DNA of 64,000 nt. Origin: Phoronis australis (taxonomy: Eukaryota > Phoronida > Phoronidae). Below the pieces are notes generated by a model. The model worked only from the letters and a program-made list of their open reading frames with translations. It had not been told where the DNA came from and made no database searches. This document shows, piece after piece, positions 1 through 12,900 of the stretch; the stretch's first letter is position 1; every line of letters begins with the position of its first letter. The DNA lies in the NCBI GenBank assembly GCA_002633005.1, contig NMRA01000317.1, positions 1 to 64,000 on the forward strand. Reading direction: 5' to 3'. Position numbers and translations under genes: made by a program.

Positions 1-148
1 TTTTGAGACCATGCACTTTGCTGTGCATGCTTGTATGACCTGTAAGGGTTGCTTTGTCATTGAGTTCAGAAACGTGTTATTTTATTATCATTTCTACAAT
101 ATGAAGAGAACCTTATCAAAGCTTTAAAGTTTGCCTGTTACTCCATTT

Positions 149-405
149 TGGTCCTAGAGGAGGTAACTAGTCCAGGTATTGACTTACAGTTTTGGGGAAA
201 GTTGTAAATTATGGGTCTTGCTCACACACAATAAACCTTTTCAAACTGACATGCAAGGTCAGTGAAAGCAGTTTTTATGAACCCTGCTCATTGCAAACAA
301 CTGTCCCAGTTGGACTGTGTAACTAAACACATAGGGTTTATGGTCCTGGTTGGGAAGATCATTGTTTGATTACCCCCTATAGGCATTGATTAGATGAGCC
401 TGGAG
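149..405 (+). repeat. Dispersed ~250-bp repeat family, copy A
   Basis: Shares aactgtcccagttggactg, catgcaaggtcagtgaa and tttatggtcctg blocks in the same order with copies at 547-793, 43783-44045 and 53530-53812. No ORF, no clear terminal inverted repeat, no Pol III box seen. It lies in an intron of the perlecan gene. Confidence 0.85.
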
Positions 406-546
406 TTGGTGTTTGGGTTGGTGCCCTGATCTCCACCTTATTGAAATTAACCTTAGAACTGTCGTGTTGTTGACAGAGATGCTGTTTCTCAGTGTTTCTC
501 AACTGGATATCTTGATTAAACTAACAGCTATCATTTATTTTGTATC

Positions 547-793
547 ATTTTGAGCTTGAAGGGGGTAACTGGTGGTCATAGTTGCTTAGAATTAGGCAGA
601 CGGTTGTAAATCGCGGGTGTCATTCACACACAACAGGCCTTTAGAAATTGACATGCAAGGTCAGTGAACCCTGCTCATAGTCATACAACTGTCCCAGTTG
701 GACTGTGTAAGTAAACACAGTAAGGACTTTATGGTCCTGACTGAGAAGATAATTGTTTCAGTACCCCCTATGGGTTTTGAATAGTCAAGCCTG
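547..793 (+). repeat. Dispersed ~250-bp repeat family, copy B
   Basis: Same orientation as copy A and about 400 bp away, ending about 65 bp before the first perlecan exon in the window. Confidence 0.85.
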
Positions 794-859
794 CCCCCTC
801 CTCCAGATTGCAATGCTTTAACTATTTGTGTACCCAAACCCATTTGATGTTTCTTGCAG

Positions 860-991
860 ACCAATTTGTTTACATCCGTCAGCCAGAGCTCAAGGTTACT
901 GTAGGAGGGTCCGTTTCCTTCGACTGCTATGCCCAGGGACGTGAAGTAGACCGGTTGGTGTGGACCAAGCAGGGAGGGGTCTTGCCTCCAG
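860..991 (+). CDS. HSPG2: Perlecan exon: Ig domain 1, N-terminal half
   Basis: Acceptor ttcttgcag, donor g|gtttgt, phases 1 and 1. It encodes the B-strand Cys (VSFDCYAQG) and the C-strand Trp (LVWTKQGG) of an I-set Ig fold. Confidence 0.88.
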
Positions 992-3900
992 GTTTGTATT
1001 ACTGTGCCTAATTCAGTGTATTTTTTGAAAATCTGTTACTGTGCTGAGGAAGTATTACTAACAAAAATATTGTAGAATTTTCTTTCATTTGTTATGACAT
1101 TACTGGCTTCTAGTAATAACTTTGCAACACATTGCTTCTCATTTTATTTTCAAACAAATTGTAAGAGTATTTGTCAGCAGTCATCTGTTATGGAATGGAC
1201 TGCATTCAGTGGGTAAGCCGACAGCCATAGTTTTACAATTATATCGCTATTTTCCGCCTTGGTGGTTTTCAATTTCTTACCTATTTAGCCCATAGTATGG
1301 TGGACAAGTGATTTTTTAAAAATAAGGATTAAGAAGATTTCTGTGATTAGCTTGGTTTGTACTGTGTATATGTCAATAAACAATATTTGATAAAACGTGC
1401 AGTTTTTTATGGTTGTGTCTCGTGAAATTCAACCGAACTTTGACTCATCAATCGTTTGAAATACTTTATTAGTGAGAGTGTTTGGTAAAGTTTCCGTTAC
1501 TTGCAGCAGCGTAATCAGCCTTTTACGTATTGAAACATTACGATTTTGGCAATTCAGTGTTTATAATAAGTGAAGAGTAATTATGTTCGTGGCGTAGTAT
1601 TGTCCTGTTCATATGATTGACAGGTTCATCGGTGAAAGACGGTGTCTTGACCATCCCAAATGTCCAGCCGGACTACGCAGGCAACTATATCTGCAGTATC
1701 ACTACACTGACAGGACTAGAACAGACTGCTGTGGCCAGGCTGGTCATTGATGCTGTCATAACCATCAGTAAGTGTCCAATGCGGTTAGCATTTGAGTTTT
1801 GCCAGGTGGGAGTTGGGGAGGGGGGACTGCTTAGCTCTCTGGACTGTTGTAAATCTTCTGCTGTTGCTCTTGTATTTTGTTGGTAGTGTGCTGTGCCCAT
1901 AATGAGAGGGCACATTTGGATAAGTTGTAACGGACCTTGTACCTTTCTAAAACTCTGTTATAATTAATGTTGGTTGCAAGCAAATTAAAATTGTATACTG
2001 TGCAGTTGTCTCAGAACTTGGTTGAATGGAATGTTGTAAGTGACCAAACATTATAAACCAACTTCATTGTAACATGGAGCTACTGTAACAACACATGTCT
2101 GTCACTGAGCTACTTTGACTTTACGCTATTGTAGTTTGAGTTGGACTCTAGACTCACTGATCAAAATTCAGTTGTCTGGCTTTTGGATAGCTGTTTGTTA
2201 TACATGCATTGTGATCAGTCATTTAAATGGAGGTTACAGGGGATTCTGGTCCTCTGATAATTTGTTTATAGTCACTTACAGCAGTCTAAGCATTTCGAGA
2301 ACCAGATGAGTTCTTTACTGAATAATGGACATCAAACTGGCACTATTAACCAAAATAAATTTGATCACAGCGAGTGCGGGGTGTGTCCATATGTCACAGT
2401 TCAACTTCAAGTCTGTGCGTCAGCTTTAAGCCTCGCCCTCTGTTGTGCTGCCATTCTTATTGCTTTGTTAAAAAAAATCATATTAAGTTAAAAAATCAAG
2501 CCACATCAAGTTGTTCTGTTGTTCTAGACCGGAAGCCAACGGTGGTAATGCAACCAGCCCAGGTGAACATCAGGGAGGGTGAGACTGCCATACTACAGTG
2601 TGTGGCCAATGGCAGACCTATACCTAGCATAAGGTGGACCTTCTCTGGATCGGGGGGACCACTTCTCTCCAAACATCAGGTATGTACCTGGATATTTTCG
2701 TCTGTATCGTACAAAATGGAGGTGGATCACCTAGGCTTTTGTATGTAATCTTTCATGCTGTCACTGTTTTGTCATGATTTAGTGCAGGGGGTGTTAAGTT
2801 ATTTCCCATCGTAGCAACTGTAAGCATTATCAGTAAAACATTGATTTTTCTCCTTATATTAAAATAGAGGTTTAATTAAGGGAAATTGTGTGTGGTCAGA
2901 GTGAAAAAACTTGTCCTAGTGTGCTTTGTAACTCCTTATCTGCTGGTGGCTTAGTATGTCATAGAAACTTAAAGTGTACAGATTTAGTTATATTTCAGCT
3001 CAAAACTTAACCAACAACAAGGCGTTCATAAATTTGGTAGTTATTGGGACTAGCAAATCCTTCACATTTATGTGGCAGTTAACCTAGTATCTTGCCCAGT
3101 GCTTGCCACGGGAGGAAATCAAGGGCAGCAGTGTATTTGAGCTATTTTGTTTATTGTATACTGTAACAGCTCTTTAACAAGTCAGTAATACTTTCAGTTG
3201 CAAGGTAACATCCTACGTATCATACGAGCTGACAAGATGGACAATGGTGTGTTTACCTGTACAGCTGAGAATGTGGCAGGTGTCGCCTCTGCCCAAGCAG
3301 TCGTCAATGTGGAGTGTAAGTACCCGCGCTCTTGTATTGGACGAGAAATGGAGATACTTGTTGAGAAGTTGCTCAATGTTAACAGTTTATTTTTTATTGT
3401 AAGATTTGAACTTTTTTGAAGAGTTTAATTCCCTGTGCAATGTGAATACAATTTACTTAAACACACGCTTCATAATCGTAAACTGTACAAATGTGATGAC
3501 TTATGAACAACTAAAACATGCATGCAGGCACTCATGCACAGCAATATCTCCTTTGCAATTTATGTCTAACAACTTCACTATAATGATTATAAAGGATGTA
3601 CACATTCATAATGATTGTACGTTTTTACTATAATTGCTCTAGTTTATAGTTGTCTGGAGGTCTAATACACTGTACATTAACACAAGTACAGGAATGAAAA
3701 GTCACTAAAATTGATTTACAGAATATACCCTAAACGTCACAAACAATTAACCAAAATCATCCACAATTTCCTGTTACAATATCTGAGAGTAAGCTTAATT
3801 CACTGCCATGACAGCCGTTAGCCTTGAAAGGTGAAAAGAGAGATATTTTATAGTAATGATTTTGCCCATATTACAGGTCAATGCACAATCGTGCTATTAT

Positions 3901-6900
3901 TTTTACTGTCAGAAATGTAATTATCTATCGTGACTGAGAAACAGAATGGTTTTACTGATTGACCTTGCCGGTTCAGTCGGCTCAGACACCCGATTGGTCT
4001 GCAAGGCAGAAGTCATCCTCAAGAACCAATCAGATGTCTTGCCCTGTTGCCCCATCAGAACCAGGGAAGTCAACTTACCTCAATGTTGTTATATTACACG
4101 TGGTGTATACTGTAACATGTACCTCAATGTTGTTGTATTACACGTGGTGTATACTGTAACATGTACCTCAATGTTGTTGAATTACACGTGGTGTATACTG
4201 TAACATGTACCTCAATGTTGTTGTATTACACGTGGTGTATACTGTAACATGTACCTCAATGTTGTTGTATTACACGTGGTGTATACTGTAACATGTACCT
4301 CAATGTTGTTGTATTACACGTGGTGTATACTGTAACATGAATTCATTTACTAAGTGTTTGTGTTGTGTATTTAGCACAAAGATTAGTGGAGCCTGTGGTG
4401 GAAATCTACCCAAGAGGTCCCTTCCGTGAGATCATCCCAGGGCAGAGTTTGACTGTGGAGTGTAGGACAAGTGCTGGATTCCCTCGACCCACTGTCACCT
4501 GGTCCAGGTAGGCAACGTGCTCGTGTAGTTAGTGACGAATTGTCCGGTATTAGTGTTCATGGATTGTAAAATTTCACCAATTTATGACACCATGTGGGAA
4601 GAGTGCAATTTTAGAATTTTGTTTGTAAGGTACGTTATTTTTGCTGTACCATTTTCAAGCTCTGTACCACAGATACCGCTTTACAGTATTCTGAATACTT
4701 TAGCCAACCAAGTTATAAGCCCTTCATGCACCAGATGAATTTTAAATACTAGCAAGGTCTCGTATTATTTTTTATGAGATATCTTGAAGTTGTTTACTGT
4801 AGTATCTTTGTTTAAGTCAGGGATCTTCAAATGGAAACCTTAATTTAATAGATGCTGTAAGGCATAACCAATGATAAAAATTAAAAAACGAACGTCATGA
4901 AATTGATAAAAGTCCTGCAGTCTGTCACGTCTTTTGAGAAAGAACACTGCTCATAACACTGGGTTTTAATAGACATCCATCTTTTAGTATTTCAATGCAA
5001 TGTCTGAGCAACTGGGAAATCAGAAATTAGATACAACCACAGAACGAAATGAAAAAATACACGAGACAATGCTACTCTCTATCCATGAAATCTGAAAAAT
5101 CAAAACAAATTGAAAATTTTATTTGTATGTTCTCCCTCGTCATATTTTTGAGTTGTATTACACTGTTGTCAATTGTATTAAATTGCATTGTATTATATTT
5201 GCTCCACTATTTCACAGACAAGGTGGCGGTGACTTTGGTCCTTACACTGAGGTTGTTGGATCATCTCTGCGATTCCGCCGCATCTCCTCAGAGGACGCCG
5301 GTAACTATGTGTGCACAGGCTCCAACATTGCAGGCACACAGTTGGCCACGGTGCAGATTGGTGAGTTATGATGTCTTCTGTGGTGTTAAAAATACCAGTA
5401 GTAAGATTGTGTGCTACAATTCTCAATGATCCACAATGATGGTTTAGATTATAATATAACATGTCACCAATCACTTTGTTCACTTTTCTGACCATGTAGT
5501 GTGCTACAATTCTCAATGATCCACAATGATGGTTTAGGTCATAATAGCACATGTCACAAATCAATTTGTTCACTTTTCTGACCATGTAGTGTGCTACAAT
5601 TNAAATACCAGTAGTAAGATTGTGTGCTACAATTCTCAATGATCCACAATGATGGTTTAGATTATAATATAACATGTCACCAATCACTTTGTTCACTTTT
5701 CTGACCATGTAGTGTGCTACAATTCTCAATGATCCACAATGATGCTTTAGATCATAATAGCACATGTCACAAATCAATTTGTTCACTTTTCTGACCATGT
5801 AGTGTGCTACAATTCTCAATGATCCACAATGATGGTTTAGGTCATAATAGCACGTGTCACAAATCAATTTCACTTTTCTGACCATGTAGTGTGCTACAAT
5901 TGTCAATGATCCACAATGATGGTTTAGATCATAATAGCACATGTCACAAATCAATTTGTTCGCTTTTCTGACCATGTTTTAAATCAATGTCTGTGTTTGT
6001 TGCTCCCTTGTTTCTCCCGGAGTCTATCCCAGACTCATCAACCAGTAACTATGAATGCTTCTTACCGGTTGGTATTGCAATAGGCACTTGCCACAGCCAC
6101 TGGACTTTTTACCTGGATTCTTTTGTTTGGGGAATAGGGAACAATGATGCGAGTTTCTGGGGTAACTGTTGCCTGGACACAACATTCTTTCCTGCACATT
6201 CTTTCTGGTTATTTTTTCCACTTTGTTGAAAACATGTATCCATGTCCATACATGCGCACTATAACCTGAAGGTGATTGTTTATTTTAAAGCACTGTGTCT
6301 TTCTACATTAGGTGGTATTGTCATTCGTGAGCTAGAGGATAAAGAGATTCGTGCACCCCTGGGAGCCCGTGTTCGCCTGGAGTGTACTGCTATAGGTCTG
6401 GGCCCAGTTGATGTCCAGTGGCAGTCTCCTCGAGGTGAACGTCTCAGCAGCACCACCAGCCAGACAAGTAGTCCCTCAGGACAGTATATTGGCCAGGCTG
6501 AGTATATCATAGATCCCTTCACAGCCAATGACGTTGGTGCTTACACGTGTGTGGCAAAGAGTTCCTATGATCAAGCTACAGCCGTGTTGACTGTTTTACA
6601 AGGTAACAAGTTAGAACTATGGGTCACTTGACTTTCTCATATAGCCGCATACTGCACCATCTTTGGTTCATCTTTTGGAGCAGAACTCTTCATTAGGGTT
6701 CTTTAATACAGTGAGTTAATGTCCCTAATTACATACAGTGATAATGTAGATGGAATGGAGTTGGGCTATCTTGATATATTTGAGTTTGAAATTTGTGACT
6801 TTCGCTTGACCTTATTATCATTAGTTCTGTGTGGTGTGGGGCTTTAAGGGACAATGTGGTTCAACATCGCATCTAATTGTTTTGCTGTCACAACGTTTCA

Positions 6901-9900
6901 CAATTACTCATCTGATATTGTTTGATCAAATTCTCAATTTATTTTCTAATACTGACCAACTCTGTGGTATCTCAGTGTGATTTCTAGGATGCATCATAAA
7001 TGGTAAATTGTTCTTAATACATTTAGTGAATGAAATTACATTTCTGGTTTTTGCTATGGATTGAACTTGCAATGATTTTTGGAATTGTTTTGTTGTACCT
7101 GCCAAGACTATTTTAGGCATGTCTTAATAGGCAGTGTGTACTTCCAGATCAAGGGTCAGTGGGTCCACCTGTGTTACAGCCTTTACAGGACATTAATACA
7201 CCTCTATACTCCACTGTCACATTGACATGTACTGGGTCAGGTAAGGCACCTTTTAGCATTACCCATAGCTGTCCCATAGATATCAGTACTTGACTTGGTA
7301 AAGCTGTTCGCTTTTTATAGTTTAACCAACAAATGATAGTGTTGTTGAGTAGTAGACTAGTAGACTAGGTGATTCATTCAAGTAGAATGATTGGGTTTAA
7401 TGGCAGACTTGTCTTTTGTCAAAAGTTGTGTTTTAGGTTGACAGTCATTCCTGTTTGTCGTCCATTCTGATGCTGAATATTAAATAAGCATGTTGCATGT
7501 TATTGGTTTGCTGAAATAAATCTTTTGTTTGTCGATGACTATAATAAAATGTGAAGTTTACATTCTGTTATTGATGTCACTGTTTGTAATTGGATTAAAC
7601 TCCATCTAAAGTGATATAAAGCATTTGTTTTATTGTGTAAGAGCTAACTGATGCAGTTAAAGTTGACATTGTTCACTTTAAATATATATATTAGTACAAA
7701 AAATAATACTTTTTGTCATGGTCAATAGTCAATAATCACATTTTCTTTAATTTGTCGACTTAAAGGTTTTGGTAAGTATTTGACATCTTTCTTAGATGGG
7801 TAAAACCACTCACCATCTGAATCTCTATTTTTGCCTGCTTTTCAAGTTTTTTATGATGTTATTTGAGAGCAAACGTACATCGGGTCGTAGAATCTTATGA
7901 CACGCAAAGTTTTGTTCACTTTACCCAATGATGTGGTCGGATTAGAAGTCTGGGAATGTGGGTAGATGACTATGTTAACCTTTCATGACCCTAGTTGTTC
8001 CTTGTAGTTGTGAATTCATCAATATCAACCCCAGTTGTCCTGTTGTAGCTAGAATGTGAGTATGGACCCGTTCTAGTTTTCCTGTGGTAATGGATACATG
8101 AACGAGAATCATAATCTTCATCCCATAGTATTAAAAACATTGTATAATTATTTATACTGTACCGAAAACATGAAGACTCCAATCTTTCCCCATATTTCTG
8201 CAACACCTTTCTTAATCCTTAATTATGTCACAGTAACCTGCAGTCTTAATAATTAATTATATAGTTGTTAACCTTCCTGAAATTTTTTTTTCTCAAAAAC
8301 GTAATTCTTAACTTTTCATTTCTTTCCCATAACATCTCTTAAAACTCATTATTAATATGCATAATATGCAAACTGTTCAATACAACTAATTTCAATTAAT
8401 CACCAAGTCTTTATTGGCCATTTTCAGAACGTTTGGTTTGCGGCAGTTGAGGCTGTTTGACTATGGATTTTTCTTTAGCGGGAGGGTTGATACGCATGAA
8501 ACTTTGCACACTATTTCATGATCTATGGCTAGGGGAACCTTGTCTTAGAATTTTATTTTATTTTCTTTAGAACTACAGAGATATCAGCTGTCTAAACTGA
8601 ATGCTTGGGATGTTGTTATAAAAGGGACTTCAATGGCTGATTGTTGAACTGTACGCCATCTATTTCCTGCCTAGTTAAAGATGCTATGTCTCACTAAAAC
8701 CGTGAATATTTAACTTTGTAGTAAGTGCCATCTAGTGACTTCCTGTAGAACTGTGTGTACAAGTCTAATCAGGAAAAGAAACAGTATTTAAATAAATTGC
8801 TGTTTTAAAGAAAGCACCATAACTTAGTGTGACACACACAAGAGTGAACGTATAAAAACTTAGTAATTTCAAATATTACACAATCACTATTTGATATTGA
8901 AATAAACAAATAATATAAACTGCCTTGTTTCATTAGGATAACGATGAAATCAATACCATACTCATTCACATAAAAATAGTCTCGTTTTGCGAGCTCGTAA
9001 TGGTAACTGGTTCTCGAATGGTTTCTGGCACACTGGAAGACCCGAGGTTGTTTGTAACTAGGTACTTCATTTGTATATTCACAATTTAATGAGATTGTGC
9101 ATCTTTAAGTTGCAAGTTGACGCTTGAGAGCAGCATGTGCAAGTCTGGATAGTTACATTTTTCTTTGAATATTTTGCTATTTTGTCCAGACATGTTACCT
9201 GAGCTACTGCCTTTGCCAACAAGTATGTACATGTATCTGATTGATAATGATTGTAATAATTACACATTCACAGGGTCAATAGAGTCGATTTCAAAGAACA
9301 ATTTGTTTAAATTTAGTCTCAGTTTGTTCAGTAAAATCTCATCAGTTTAATGCACAATATGATACTTGAGTCGGTTTTATTTTTCTCTTCTCATAAAAGA
9401 CAGATAGCTCCAAATTAATGCTTTATTAATTATAGCATAAATATCTACAAGTAAAATTTCAGAAACTTTGGGCACTTCACAGCATTGTTAGAAGCCTGTA
9501 ATTTGTGAGCTAATTTGAAAGACTTTACAGGCTGTTGTAGAAATACACAATATGTTGATGTACAGGGCTGCGCAGCACTTTTTGCACTGAGTGCAATATG
9601 ACTAGTTATAGACTGGGTGTGTGAGTCCGGATATGGCTATAGCTATAGACTGGGTGTTTGAGACCGGACATGGCTAGTTATAGACTGGGTGTGTGAGTCC
9701 GGATATGGCTAGCTATAGACTGGGTATGTGAGACCGGATATGACTAGTTGTAGATTGGGTGCGTGAAACTGGTACACTCTCGACAATTGTGGACAAAAGT
9801 GATGTCAAAATTAGTCATTTTCACTTTTCAAAAGCTAACATTGCTTCGAATGTCCAGCTATTTCTGGGAAACATTGTCTGAGGGAAGCTATGTACAGACC

Positions 9901-12900
9901 TTATCTTTAATGAAAAAAATGAAAACGTGAAATTTCTTTTGTTGGTCATATTGTATCCTCAATTGGTGAGAGTCTGCCGTAGTTGGTTTTATTAGAAGGT
10001 ACGCTTGAACTTTTAATGTGAATGGCGATTATACATTGAATGTCGTGTCTATGTTGCAGGTAACCCTCCTCCAGTATTAAGTTGGGAGCGTGTCGGCCGA
10101 CCCCTACCTGCTAAAGCGCGGATACAGCCAGGTCTGATGGTCATTGACAATGTACAGGCTGAAGATGCTGGAGAATACATGTGTATAGGCATCAACCAAG
10201 GTGGACGGGCTGAAGCCAGGTTTAGAATCAATATTTTAGGTGAGCAACAACGCACAGTGGACTAGCTTAGCTGCGTGCTGATGCCAGTAGTGTTGACACA
10301 GTTTGGGCATGTAGTTCTAAATGATGCGCATTATTCATTTAATGTAGATTCACATTGAAGTATCATTGCATCCTCCATTTTGTAGTGTTAAAACACTTGA
10401 GTTTTAAATTACATGAGTGAACACCTTTAAGTAGGTACCCTCTTGTACCTTACTGTGAGTACAAGTTAGTGATTTCACTGTTTTGGAAGATCTGACTAGT
10501 TATTATTGTTGCTCAGTGAAGGCTGAAGATGGAATTGACGATTTAACCATTTTATTCAAGATGGGCTGTTTATATGCCCCAACATTAGATAGTTTTTAGT
10601 TCACTGGGTACTTTGTGACATAAACTAACTCTTTACAATTTAACGATCATCTAATAAAATCTTTTTCTTTATCACCTCTCATGCATTTGAGTCCAATAAG
10701 AATCATCTAATGTTCTTGAACTGCGGATTTTCCATAAACAATTCACTTAATGTTTAATTAGGCACCACAGTGTACAGTATCTAGCCCCTAACGTGTGTTA
10801 CTTCTATTTTAATTGGTAGACATTCTTAACTCACCTAGTCTGTCACTACATTTAGTCACACATGCACACACAAACACACACAAACACACACACACACGCA
10901 CGCACGCACACTGACTATTAACTACTTCCTAGGTCCTATAACCATCTCCCCTGAGAGCCAGACTGTCAGAGTCGGGGGCCGTGTCCAACTCCGTTGTAAC
11001 GCAGATAATGGTGAAGTTAAGTGGACCAGAGGTGATCGGCAGACCCTTCCCACTAACGCTGAGACACGTCCAGGTGGCTACTTGTACATCTTCAATGCCA
11101 AGCCCTCTGATAGTGGCATCTATGAGTGCTCTGTGGGCCCAAGGAAAACCATCGCTACTGTGTCTGTTGAATGTGAGACTCACTGTTCTGTGTAATAGTC
11201 AAACACTAAGTGCATGGATTAATGAGGGCATGACCCAAGACCCATAAATGGGGGACTTGCACCATTAGGATCGCTTCTGTCTTGGTTGTTATGGTTACCT
11301 TCTTCCCACACGTATTTGCTATGATTCAGGTTTGTTTGTCGCCGGTTTCTCGTATATTACCGATGTGAGCAGTATTTGTTGGAAATTAGTATACAGACTT
11401 CCTGAATGTCTTGCAAGGATTACATTTTCTCAAAGACACGGTCTGTTTGCCAACTGTGCAAATCCAAGTGTCATCTCAGGACAAAGACCCAAAACTTAAC
11501 ATTATGAACAGGATATGGGGGATGGGGGTTTGGAATTGAATATAACAGTTCACATGTATGTGTGCTAAAATGCTAAACTAAGTGCGGGTAATAGTGTCTA
11601 CTTGTAGTATGAATCCACATAAAGTAGTCATGGTACTTTTCAAATTAGTTGTATGTAAATAAGTAAAGGACATAAATTGATGCCTCGTTAGCTTCACATT
11701 TCACTCTTGCCAGTAACTTTATCAAACGATGTTGATGCCACCAATGGAACTAAAAGCATGCAGTTTCTACGGTACTTTCCTCAAAAGAACATAAATATTT
11801 TGTTAAACATGAATGCCCAATGTTTCATTTAGTAATTAGGTTACACCAGCTTTCGTCAATTGTCATTGACATATCAACCTGTAATTTGGGAAAAACCAAC
11901 AACAGCAAATACATGGCATGATGGCGACTGCAGTGACCCACGCTCCTAGCAATCCCAGAGGCGAAAATATATGTGCAAGACCCTGGCTGCTTTACTCGAA
12001 ATTCAACTTAAAGTAAACCAATCGCATTGTAGTAGATTGATGACCTTGACTTGTATCTCGGGTCAAGTTTTGTGGTCTTGGCCGTGTCCTCAGTCACACT
12101 AAGTAGTTGAATTTTTCATTCTGTCTTTTGATCTGTAATGTTTCACTTTTCAATTATCCTAATCCTTGTTTGACATTGCATTGTTTGAACTTTTCTTCCA
12201 ACCTTTGTTCGTGGACTGAGAGTCTTTGAAATTGTCCTAACGCTCCCATATGTCTAGTAGGTGGAATTATAGAACTCGCTGTTTGTTCATCTAATTGTGG
12301 TCAAAATTGTGTTGAAGTAAGACCACCTAAGCATCAATTCATGGACATGTATGGTTCTAATGTTGTAGCCCCACCTGGTAATGTGCGCATCTCAGGAGGT
12401 GAGAGGCCCCTCACAGAAGGTGCCTCTGTTGTGCTCACATGCCAGGCTTCAGGTAGAAATCTCAAGTACCAGTGGAGCCGGGCTAGAGGAGCTTTGCCTG
12501 CCAATAACAGGGGGCAGGGTACCAATACACTGACGTAAGTAGGCAATACATGACCTGTGGCTGTTGTGTGGCTGTTTCTGGGAAAGCATTACATCTTGTG
12601 GGCCAGCTTGTATTTCTAGTGCAGACACGCAGCTGTCATCTTAAGTCACATGCAGTGGCATGGTCACTGTCTGGAATTACAGTCTTCTGACTAGAACAAA
12701 TCAATTGTACAGCATAGAAACCATCTGCTAAAGCATTTGATCTAAAGTATTATCGAGTATAATTGGGACTGCTCACTCACTGTATTCGTCTCGGTGTGTA
12801 CAAGCCATTTTTAAGCTGGCGTTCCTGTGGCTGTGAAGTAGGCCTAATGCAACCAGTGTTGGTAGTTGTCATTTATTTCAGAGTCTTTTGAACACATTAG

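Larger units (their letters stand above)
7241..10059 (+). other. Intron inside Ig domain 5 (2.8 kb)
   Basis: No exon-like sequence seen. It holds a 35-bp tandem repeat (9603-9775) and an isolated CTCF-like motif on the minus strand (8726-8740). The rest is AT-rich and unremarkable. Confidence 0.7.

Noticed and set aside
4079-4338. CRISPR-like array
   Set aside because: The 44-bp units are contiguous with no spacers, so this is an ordinary minisatellite in a eukaryotic intron.
5193-5975. A 260-codon open frame on the minus strand
   Set aside because: It is the 90-bp minisatellite read in an open frame (unit divisible by three), it crosses an N, and it overlaps a perlecan exon on the other strand.
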